A stretch of 64,000 nucleotides of DNA, taken from the NCBI RefSeq assembly GCF_018446385.1, contig NC_055990.1:31254567-31318566 (forward strand), given 5' to 3'. Made by a program: the position numbers and the translations under genes. This DNA comes from Zingiber officinale (Eukaryota; Streptophyta; Magnoliopsida; Zingiberales; Zingiberaceae). Shown here one piece after another: positions 36,410 to 45,982 of the stretch (its first letter is position 1; each line of letters begins with the position of its first letter). Under the pieces are notes generated by a model. That model searched no databases. It saw nothing but the letters and a program-made list of their open reading frames with translations, and was not told the origin of the DNA.

Positions 36410-36560
36410 TAAATCCAAACAAGGGCAAATAGTAATATTGCCCGGGATAGGGAGCTGAAATAAATAAACTAGTTTGGTCAGGTATCGAGAACAAATTTAT
36501 ACTGTCACGAGGACTGAATGCAAATGTTTAAGTTTGCATAGAGATTTAAAGGTAATTTCC
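36410..36560 (-). repeat. Right terminal inverted repeat of the MULE
   Basis: Reverse complement of the left terminal repeat, with GAATGCAAATGTTTAAG as the best-conserved block. It lies about 1.2 kb beyond the start of the ULP1-like frame, where a second transcription unit of such an element would have its promoter. Confidence 0.7.
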
Positions 36561-37255
36561 TGTTGAAAAGTTGAAGAAAAAAATTTCAGACGAAAAGTTT
36601 TATGTTATTAATTATTTAAAAGATGCATCAATCATCATTCTTATTATTTACTTATCATTTGATAATGGACGGATGGATTTGTGAATCCATCGCGATGATC
36701 TCATCATGAAGCGATGAATTATGGATCGTCGATGAGTTGGTTGGGAGTTTAACTAAAAAAAGATTTCAATAGGGGAACGCCAAAGAATGCCTGCAAGCAC
36801 CAACAGGAGGAGAAAAAACCATTAGTAAACATGTCAGGTGATCTCTGGCGTAGCTACTCCGACGATCAAGTCAAAATCTGGGAGAAAGAACAATAGTGTA
36901 ATGGAAGAAAGATAATGAACTTGTGTACCTACGATAGCGGAGAGATACCCCTTTTATAATGCTTCTTGTAATCTCAACATTTAATGAGGCATCATATCAC
37001 TGCTAGTAACATGTCTAATCAGCATGCTTCCATTGTATCCTGTAGTTTCATCGTAGGTATGAGGAGTATTATGTATTTGTGCAAAGATATAATCTTCTGA
37101 TTTTCTGATAAACTCACGTGCTGTATTAAGTGAAAATACTGGCTCATGGGCTGGAAGACCTATTGGGCTATTAGAAGATGGACTGAGAACAAGGAGCCCA
37201 ATCTTTCATGAGGAATGACTAGGTCATGATAACATCCTAGTGGGGTACTGGCCTA
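36561..37255. other. Repeat-derived spacer, not identified
   Basis: No open frame of note. The sequence near 36775-36960 has the look of an LTR or other repeat end but has no partner in the window. The gene-free stretch continues into a tandem array. Confidence 0.35.
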
Positions 37256-38822
37256 GGAGTATGCTCGATCGGTATTAGACGATCTGAATGTGAGAACATA
37301 GCCCCATAAGTATCCAGCTGAGTGGGGAACTGGGTCCTTGAGAGCATGTCTGATCGGCATTAGCCGATCGGTATGTGATGGAGAACAGAGCTCCATAAGT
37401 ATTCGGCTGAGCAGGGAGCTGGGCCCTTGAGAGTACGTCCAATCGACATTAGCCAATTTGGTTCTAATGAGAAGCAGCGCCTCATAAGCATCTGACAAAG
37501 TGGGGAGTTGAGCCCCTGAGAGTGTTGGAGCAATCCCAATGGTCCGTGCGACCATGTGTTTTGGTGTTTGGACAAAGGGTTTAAGTTAGGTTCACTCTTG
37601 TATTTGATATGTGTATTTGAGTTGTGCAGGTTTACATGATACACATGTGACTCAGGTTGATGGCTTCGGGTCCGGTGAATGATGGAGAATCCGAGGGACT
37701 GTGGACAAGGCAGTGAGGACAAGGGCCGAGGGAAGCGACTTCGAGGCATACGCGAAGGATGACATTGGGATGAGCTAAGGGCTTGAATGGGTCCGAGGGA
37801 CGAGAGCCAAAGGAAGTAGGCTTGAAGGCAAGAGGTCAAGGCTGCAAAGAAGCATCAAGTGAGTCATAAGGGTGAGGGTACCAGTGTACGAGAGATTGTA
37901 CTTGGAGTAAAATCCTAGTTTTAGGGTTTTACTATAGCGTTACTGCAGCGTTACTATAGCAGTACTGTAACAATCGACTACATGTTTTAGCAGTCGACTG
38001 GTGCAGTCGACCGCGCAATTGACTTGGTGTGAACAGAATGGTTCTGTTCGTTCGGTCAGTGTGGATCAGTCGACTGCATGTTTTGGCAGTCGACTGCACC
38101 AGTTGACTACAAGTTTTAGCAGTCGACTGGTATCGAGCCGTTGGGATGTAATAGTCAAATTTCCACAGAGGATAGTTGACTGCATATTTTGGCAGTCGAC
38201 TGATAGGCGGGGTTTTCAACCCGCGACCTATATAACCAAATCTTGGGAGCTTGGTTATAGCTGACGAAATAGAGGTGATTAATCTCTATTAGTAGTCTAC
38301 ATGTGCCCTAGCTTGTAAAGAGTCCTTGGTGAGAGTTGTGGTGAGATTTCTCCACCCACAAGGAGCTACGTGAGCTACCCGGAGGTCTTTCGGGGAGTAA
38401 TTCACCGACGGATAGGGATCGTCCACCTCAAGAACACGCCGTGGAGTAGGAGTTTTATCTCTGAACTACGTAAATGATCGTGTAGCTTGGTTTGCATTCT
38501 TTCTTGTTTTTAGTTTAATTTCCTTTAGCTTGTTTGTTTTGTATATTCCGCTCCGCATACTAACAAGTGTAGGAAGATCAATCGATTTGGGGACGCCGTC
38601 TATCCAACCCCCCTTTAAGCCGGCCACCGATCCCCTACAAAGAGTATATTCTATCGCCATTAGCCAATCGGTATGTAATGGGGAGCAGAGCCTCGTAAGT
38701 ATCTTGCAAAGTGAATAGCTGGGCCTCTGAGAGTATGTCCGATCGACATTAGTCGATCGGGATGTAATGAGGATCAACCCTATAAGTGGTTGGTAGAGTG
38801 GGGAGCTGGGTCCCTGGAGGTC
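37256..38822 (+). repeat. Roughly 89-bp tandem array (five units), interrupted by a solo LTR
   Basis: Units carry GATCGGCATTAGCCGATC (a near-perfect palindrome), ATGTAATGGGGAGCAGAGCC, CATAAGTATC and GTGGGGAGCTGGGCCC. Three units lie at 37256-37522 and two at 38645-38822. Removing 37523-38639 joins them in register. The parent repeat is not identified. Confidence 0.85.
37523..38639. mobile_element. Solo LTR, 1.1 kb, rich in CAGTCGACTG palindromes
   Basis: Starts TGTTGGAGCAATCCC and ends CCCCTACA. It is flanked by GAGAG (37518-37522) and AAGAG (38640-38644), a 5-bp duplication with one change. It cuts the 89-bp array, whose register is restored when it is removed. Between 37985 and 38200 it has several CAGTCGACTG or GCAGTCGACTG words. 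No internal region is present, so it is a solo LTR. Confidence 0.85.
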
Positions 38823-39432
38823 CTTGATAGCCCTAGGCTAACCGGCATGGGGAGATCTTATTGGGTCAGTTACTCAAGTTTTGACCCATCTTAGACTTTG
38901 GACTATAATATATTCCAGTATGCTGACCTTTGAATCTCCTAGGGCCCCTCCCCATTCATCGTATCATACGGATTACTTTTTGGGTTTTTCTTTTGTTTGC
39001 TCAAATTGGACAGAAAGACTTCCTCCTCTACCGCATCTCCACCCTCAACTATCCCTGTGCAATGGCATGCGCGATTGACCTAGGGCAGTAACCTTGTGAG
39101 CCACAATGGTCGCCTACGGTTGCGTAGTGCTACTCGCGAGCCACGCTACCTTCCCAGGGTGGCAACCTCGTGAGTCACAAGTAGTCATTGTGGCTCGTGG
39201 GCAGTACTACTCGACCGTGGGTGGCCATCATGGCTCGCGAGGCAGCTCGCATTCTGCCCTTCCATCCTACAGTGGCAATAAAGACGAACACGCCTAGGGA
39301 ATCGATGTGTGCGAAGGGTTTCATCCACCTCCGTCGCGTGTTCGATCGATCCTCTCTGGCACCTCCCTTCGTTGTGGTTCACGAGGAGACCCACCTTCTA
39401 CCCCATGGCGGTGACAAGGATGAAACGAGACT
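38823..39432. other. Repeat-like region without a recognised gene
   Basis: GC-richer than its surroundings, with recurring GAGCCAC and GTGGCTCG words between 39095 and 39240. No conserved domain is seen in any frame. Confidence 0.35.
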
Positions 39433-39760
39433 AGATCCTTTGGTCCACTTTTTGTGGACCAAGAAATGATCCACAATACAATTGCGGTAGGATCGCGGCC
39501 ACGATTCAATCACAATTAGTTATGATCTCTTTCTGAGTTCACCTTCCCACTCAGGTTATAGTTTGGGTCGGGGTGGGCGCCCACAGGCCGCCCCAGCTCG
39601 GCCACCTGTCCACCACCCCGACCCAAAGTATAACCTGGATGAGAATTAGGTAAACCCATAAAGGAATCACAACTAATCACGATTGAATCACGGATGTGAT
39701 CCGGCCGTAATTGCCTTGTGGACCATCCCTTAGTCCACAAAAAGTGAACCAGAGGATCCT
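39433..39760. mobile_element. Fold-back MITE with about 140-bp terminal inverted repeats
   Basis: The left arm (39433-39578: GATCCTTTGGTCCACTTTTT ... GGTTATAGTTTGGGTCGGGG) matches the reverse complement of the right arm (39760-39605). A short GC-rich loop (CCACAGGCCGCCCCAGC) separates them. The RNA or single strand would form one long hairpin. The target duplication is not clear. Confidence 0.85.
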
Positions 39761-39845
39761 CTCTCGGATGAAATGCCCAAGGAAAAGGCATGGACGAAGG
39801 GTGAACTCCGCCACACATCCAATCGATCCTCTCCGATCCTCCCTT

Positions 39846-39930
39846 CGCCATTTTTTTTCCTTTCCTTGTTTTTTTTCTCCCTTTCTCTTTTCCTTTCTTC
39901 TTTTCCTTTTTCTTTTAATTTCTCTTCTTC
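39846..39930 (+). repeat. Pyrimidine-rich tract
   Basis: Nearly pure T/C over about 85 bases (runs of TTTCCTTTTC). Low complexity; it also gives a false Phe/Leu/Ser-rich frame. Confidence 0.8.
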
Positions 39931-40114
39931 ATTCGAAAGAGTTTTTTAGTTGGGATTCCTTTCCCTCCATAATCCGCACCTCGAACGAAACACAGCATAA
40001 GAAACAAGGTTTTTGACATGGAAATATATGGTAAAACTTTTTTATAGTTTAATTTCTGTAACCACGTCAATTGAGTACGCTCCATTCCTTTGCTAACAAA
40101 GTTTTGTCGTGGAA

Positions 40115-40306
40115 CTAAACCCTGATCTTCAGTATTTCATTCGATCCACGCACCACCACAACCCTACGGTTTGACAGTGCATAGATATTTTGATGGTTGC
40201 CACTATTCCATATAAAGTTTCTACATTCACGCTCAATCTTCTTACTGATGATCTTGGCCGGAATTCTGCACACCTGCATATCGAGTGTCGAGGTTGCTGC
40301 TGACAC
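40115..40306 (-). pseudogene. Fragment of an L1-type LINE ORF2 (C-terminal part)
   Basis: The minus-strand frame reads VCRIPAKIISKKIERECRNF and IWNSGNHQN. This resembles the region after the reverse transcriptase in plant L1-type ORF2 (pattern LPK.I...ID...R.FLW). It is only about 63 residues, with no other domain nearby. The call rests on a short pattern. Confidence 0.45.
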
Positions 40307-40829
40307 AGATAGAGTTAGGAGGACGGCGTCCTCTTGCGAAAGTCACCAACTGCAAGCCAAGCACGGTCTCCTCTTGTGAAAGTCGCCAAAGCTCGGCCTA
40401 ATATTGCAGCATCCCTCTCTGCTCCTGCACGTCTTGAGTAGCATTAACAGCAGTACAGTTAGTCAATTTCCATCTAACAGAACTTATGCCTGGGGTCCAC
40501 CTCCTCCTCTTTCCCCCTTCCAATGTTTTCACTCTCTTCCAGATCAAGAAAGGAACACGTACACGACCTGACATCTCTAAAATATCAATTCACTCTTCAA
40601 GAAAAGAACCCTGAAATTTGAACACGTACCCTGAATTATTTTGCCAAATCAATCGTCCAAATTCTAAAATTAATAGGCTTATTGAATAGTTACAATATCG
40701 CTTATTGAAAAACATTCATGTTACAGTATGTATGATTATAACTGCCACATGTCGCCGGATCAATCATCATTAATCAGATATCTTGATTATTTTTTTTTTT
40801 TTCAAATAAACCATGCACTGGGCCGAAGT

Positions 40830-40835
40830 CACGTG
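40830..40835. promoter_or_regulatory. G-box (CACGTG) upstream of the REVEILLE gene
   Basis: CACGTG, the core site for bHLH (PIF) and bZIP factors, in the sequence CGAAGTCACGTGTCTCC. It lies about 0.2 kb before the probable 5' UTR exon (about 41050) of the MYB gene. Confidence 0.5.
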
Positions 40836-40953
40836 TCTCCCACCTGTGCTATGTGGCAAAAAGTTGTCGTGGGCCCCTCGCCGCTTGTTTTTAAATCCGA
40901 AGCTTGTGGACAAATAATTTGGCGCCGCGTGTCTGATACTTTTAGCGACTCCC

Positions 40954-41024
40954 AGATATTTTTTTCACACTTTATTTATTTTTTTATATTCTTAATTTTG
41001 AGATTATTTTTTTCTCAGATATTT
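40954..41024. promoter_or_regulatory. Evening-element motifs upstream of the REVEILLE gene
   Basis: AGATATTTT at 40954-40962 is the exact reverse complement of the evening element AAAATATCT. AGATATTT at 41017-41024 is an eight-base match. A further AGATATCT is at 40776-40783. The evening element is bound by CCA1/LHY/RVE-type MYBs. Short AT-rich motifs can occur by chance, but two close copies beside a gene of this family are suggestive. Confidence 0.5.
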
Positions 41025-42501
41025 AAAGCGACCGATCTTTTCTTTCGTTGCTTCAGGAACTCCACTGCCAAGGAGAGGAGACGGCGACAGAGAAGCGGGC
41101 GAAGGGCGAGCGAATTCTCTCCTTCCTTGTGTTTCAAGATCAGGGAAGAAGCCGCGACTGCGACCGAGGTTGAGAAGAAAGAGAAGAGGTTGTTACAGAG
41201 GAAGAAAAGCCCTATCTACTACTGTGGGACATGTCCGCCGCTCAACTTTATTTTCCTTTGATTTTGATGGTTTACTTGTTTTGACCTCTGCTTTTGTCGT
41301 TACCGATTCTTTTGTAGTTCTTCGCATTAAATACCGTTGGTGGAAATTGAGCTTTTTAGCGATTTCGGATGAAATCGAACTAGGGATGACGAAAACATCA
41401 TTTTGCGTGTTCTTATTTGTCACTGATGATGGATGGAAAATTTTGGTGGTCTAGCCACTTTGAATCGCTCAAAAAAGTTGAAAGTTTGATCCAATGTCAT
41501 CTGAAAAAAATCGGTTTGCAAACATAAATAAATAAAATCTGAACTCGATTGAGGGACTGAAACAATCTCATTTTCCTCGATTGTGTGAGTTGGAGCTTCG
41601 TGTTTCTATGGTTTCCTTAACTTTTGAGCCTTGGTCATGAATTTTTATTCTAGTTTTTCTTTATTAATTCGTCTTTTAAATTTTTTAGAGGATAATTATT
41701 TAGGCGATAAAAAAAAAAATTTAGCACTTTTTTGGCGGTTTCATTGAATAAAATAATATGACAGCTGCTGCTTACAACTATTGTTATTCTTAAGTCTACG
41801 AATTGCTAGCATGGTTAGTTGCTGCTAACTTGATTTAGTTACCTATTTTATAATGTAGATGATGTTTTGAAATGCAGATATATATGACAGGAAAATCCTG
41901 AATAGATCAATAGTCTCTAAACCTCTGATACCTAAGGAGTTTGATCAATTTATAGTGGCAGAGAGAATCCACAATTTTTAGTAATTTGTCCAAATTTTGT
42001 CCTTATAGACATTAGAGAACTCGACAAGCTGATATTTAGGTGGTGTGGCATAAAATGCATATAAATCTCACCTGCTATGCCCTCTCCTCTTTTTTGACAT
42101 GATATTTTCAGATTAAGTAATTGATCACCCTTAGCAGATGTTTTAGCTGATTTTTTTTATCTTAATTTGTTCTCCTCCCCTAATATACAATCTAAAAGAA
42201 CAAGAATCATTGAGAATCCAGCTCCAAAGAGGATTAGATCACAATCTATGTATCCTGTATTTTAAAAGAAAATAAAGTATTTTTAAGAAAGAAAAATATA
42301 ACCAACAACACACACTCATTTGATATGCAGGTATACAACTTTGATTGTTAGCTACATTGTTTTGTGTGATCCACTTTTTAATTGGCAGTTTACCTAAAGA
42401 AATCCTCTGATCTATATTTTGCTTGAAAATTCCAAATTTTCAGCAGCTATTTTAAACTTTTGGTTTGTCTTTATGATTGACAGGAGAAGAGTATTCCATC
42501 A

Positions 42502-44169
42502 ATGAACGACATCCATCTGCCAAATAAGCAATTTTTTGTTAATGCAAGTCCATCTCTTGATGGCATTCAGTCTAAGGAACTGGCATTATCAGCAAAGGAT
42601 CCACCGATTCGGGTATTTTTCTGAGATAAGTTCAAAACCATGCAATGTGTTTCACTGATCAAATGAATTCTTAGTGCATTGTTGTTATTCTTGTGAATTA
42701 GGTGAGGAAACCTTACACGATTTCAAAACAGCGAGAGAAGTGGACAGAAGAAGAGCATGAAAAGTTTTTAGAAGCCATTAAGTTCCATGGTCGTGCCTGG
42801 CGTCAAATACAAGGTGCTTCACAAGTTGCAATGACTTATGTTGACATCATCAACTATTTTTTTCTTCTTTCGATCACTCTTGATTTGCAGAACATATTGG
42901 CACAAAAACTGTCATTCAAATCCGGAGCCATGCACAGAAGTTTTTCTCAAAGGTGTACTATTATCTGTCCAGTATTTTTTTTCCTTTCATTATCAATTCA
43001 TACTTGTTTTTTTCTCTTTTCTGATTTTTTTGCCTCAAATTCCAGGTTTACTGTGAATCAGACACCAGAAAGTATATTGAGATACCTCCTCCTCGGCCAA
43101 AGCGAAAGCCAATGCAGCCTTACCCCCATAAGCTGGTTCATGCATGCACTGCCGCGATTCCAAATGTGAAGCTACAGGAAAAATTCTCTCCTACAATTTC
43201 ATTTTCTGACCAAGAGAGTGGGTCGCCTGTGTCAGTCTTATCTTTGGTTAATTCCAGAGCCTTGAAACCTCAAAATATATGTGCATTACCATTATCATCT
43301 ATGGTCGGATCAGACTCAATGGAAACATCACCCAGTGATTCAGAGAATGGATGTTACTCCCCATCCTCATCAACTGTTCACCACCATCAAATATTACCAT
43401 TGGATCTGGAAACTAATTCTTCAACTAATCTAGACAAAACTTCACTGGTACTTCTTTTGAATCCTTTGATATCTCTTTATAATGCAATAGAAGAAGAACA
43501 ATCTCATGATACTGCCTATTTCATTATTATCAGGGTGTTGATGTGCATAGAAAGAACTACATATCTCCCGAAAAGGTTTTGTCAGAGCAATCACAGGCAA
43601 CTAGTTTGAAACTCTTTGGAAGAACACTTTCCATCACCAACTACAAAAATGCAGCTGAACGTTTTGAGGTTGTGCCAAATGTTGATGTCTCTACTGAAGA
43701 GAAAACTGACACCGACATGGAGGTGCAAACTAAATCATTTGTACAATTCTTTCCCTGCAAAAGTTCGAGCGGTGTTGTGAGCATAACTGCAGGTGATAGT
43801 GTGGCACCTTCTGTGTGTTCTCAAATTATTAAATCCAATGTTGCAGCGACACATATTCAACCTAAAGGTAAAGTTCAAATGAATTCTAAAGCTGAAGTAA
43901 TTGATCCACTGCCTATCTGGAGTTCTTTTGAAGGAAGCCTATCCCTCACATTCACCAAGCAACAGAACATGATGTTCAAACTAGATATGCCTCTGAGAAG
44001 GACAGAAATTCCAACTATCCTAAAAGGATGTCCTAAGATCGTCATGGATGATGACAAGCAATCTGTGGAAGGACAAGAAGGTTCAGGATTGGAGGAGGTG
44101 CCTAGATGCACCAGTTACAGTCTAGAGAGAAGCAAAAACTCAGCTTTCTCGCGTGTCAAAGCAAGATAG
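42502..44169 (+). CDS. REVEILLE/LHY-like single-repeat MYB transcription factor
   Basis: Coding exons 42502-42612, 42702-42813, 42891-42952, 43046-43447 and 43534-44169 give 1323 nt and 440 residues with all phases closing and GT-AG introns. The start is the first ATG (MNDIHLPNKQ), 18 bases after an acceptor at 42483, so the 5' UTR is split by an intron. The leader exon is probably in the GC-rich stretch at 41050-41200. The MYB repeat (residues 38-95) reads RKPYTISKQREKWTEEEHEK, then HGRAWRQIQEHIGTKTVIQI and SHAQKFF, the signature of the CCA1/LHY/RVE class. It is followed by IEIPPPRPKRKPMQPYPHKL, typical of RVE1/RVE7 proteins. Such proteins bind evening elements in the nucleus and link the circadian clock with auxin, cold and growth responses. 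Evening elements and a G-box upstream suggest clock or light control. The exact orthologue is not assigned. Confidence 0.93.
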
Positions 44170-44675
44170 ACAGACCACAGGAGCAAGAGGTTTAGCGCCC
44201 TAAGGTGAAAAGTGAGTGTACCCTAAGTATTCTTCTGATATATACATGAAGACTAACAGATCCTGTAGGACATTGGTATCTGCTCCCTTTTTTGTATCTT
44301 AATCAAATAATTTTGTGTTGGAAATATGTTTCTGGGTCATTCTCTTTGTTTCTATTGTGTACACATATAAGTTTGTGTTAGATATATATATTTTTTGTTT
44401 AATCTAAGGATTCCTTTTTATGTTACTGGTAGAAATCTAATTGGTGTTTTACCCAGAAATCATGCAGCAGATATTTGATATTGAAAGAGCTAGTTGGGCT
44501 CTTCCATCTATTAGCCAATTTGTCAGTGTTTGGATTGCATATATAATATTGTTGCATGAAGTGCACACATTATATCTGTTAAGATTAAATGACCATTGCA
44601 GCTCAGATAGTGAAGCTGATCAGGATATTGCTCCTTTCTTTACGTATCAGAATATTGAATGGTTGGGAAGCAATA
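44170..44675. other. 3' flank of the REVEILLE gene
   Basis: Probable 3' UTR and spacer. It ends at a run of ATT/ACA trinucleotides (about 44674-44700) that forms the tail of the LINE inserted next to the gene. Confidence 0.45.
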
Positions 44676-45982
44676 TTATTATAAGAACAACAACAATCAA
44701 GTCTTATCCTATAGGTAGAGTCAATTATATAAATATTTTTACACCATTAACCTCTATCTCCTACTATATCATTATTTATATTTAAATAAATTTTATCTTA
44801 TTTTATTATTGCTAATCAAGCATTTTTTTGATCTTTCTCTTGCTCATTTTATATGCATGTTTGTCATAGTTTCACATCGCTTAATTAGAATATTTATTAA
44901 TCATCTAAGTACATACCTGTACTATCTGAAACGTGTCTCTCAGAATTTTCATTCAATAGATACAACTCTGACTTTCTCTCTAATGCTCTCATTTCTTATT
45001 ATATTTATTCTCGTATGCCCGCATATCCACCTTAACATTCTCATTTTTGCAACTCTCATCTTCTGCTCATATGCTCGAGTCATAGCCCAATATTCAGCTT
45101 CATATAACATAGCAGGTCAAATTGCAGTTTAGTAGAATTTTTCTTTAAGTTTTAGACGTATTTTACGATCACATAAAACACCCAATGTTATCCTCCATTC
45201 AACCATCTTGCTTGTATTTTATGTAAGATATTTCTCTCAATTCCTCCATCATTTTACAAAAATAATCCTAAATATCTAAAGCTCACGGTTCCGGACAACT
45301 CGTCATCTCCTGTCTTAACAATTGTCTCATTATGTCTAATATTACTAAACTTAAATTTCATATATTATGTCTTTATTATACTAAGCCTAAAATCTTTCTC
45401 TTCTAGTGTTTCTCGTCAAGCTTTTAGTTTAACATTTATTCTTTCATGTGTTTCATCTACTAAAACAATATCATCTGCAAATAATATGCATCATGGTACT
45501 GTGTCTTGAATATGTGCAACGAGTTCGTTCATAATTTATGTAAAAAGATAGAAACTTAGAGTTGTTCCTTGATGTAATCATATCTTTATTGGAATTGCTT
45601 TAGTTACTCCGCCTGAAGTCTTTACTCTAGTCGTTACATCCTCATGCATATCCTTAATTAGTTCAATATATGTTACACTAACACTTCTCATTTCTAGAAT
45701 TTTTCGTATAATTTCTCTTAAAACTCTATCATAAGCTTTTTTAAGTTAATAAATACCATGTGTAGATCTTATTTTTGCTCATGATATTTTTCAATTAATT
45801 ATTTAAGAAGATGTATAACTTCTATTGTCGACCTTCTAGATATGAATCCAAATTGATTTTCGATCACCGTGGTCTCCTTCCTTAATTATTTTTATTACTT
45901 TTTTCTAAAATTTCATGGTATGATTCATTAGTTTAATACCCCTATAGTTTGTATAATTTGTGTTGGTGCAATCTGCACTAAC

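Larger units (their letters stand above)
15059..36560. mobile_element. Large Mutator-like element carrying a ULP1-like gene (Kaonashi/KI-MULE type)
   Basis: The left end (from 15061, GGAAATT) and the reverse complement of the right end (back from 36560) align. The shared core TTAAACATTTGCATTC and weaker similarity extend for about 150 bp. Inside lie a mudrA-type transposase relic on + (15764-29060) and a ULP1-like protease relic on - (35168-32347), in convergent orientation. This is the layout known for plant MULEs that carry ubiquitin-like-protease genes. Without the 11.1-kb nested insertion the element would be about 10.4 kb. A degenerate 9-bp flank (TTGAAAAAG on the left, TTGAAAAGT on the right) is a plausible target-site duplication. 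In-frame stops show that it is not autonomous now. Confidence 0.75.
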
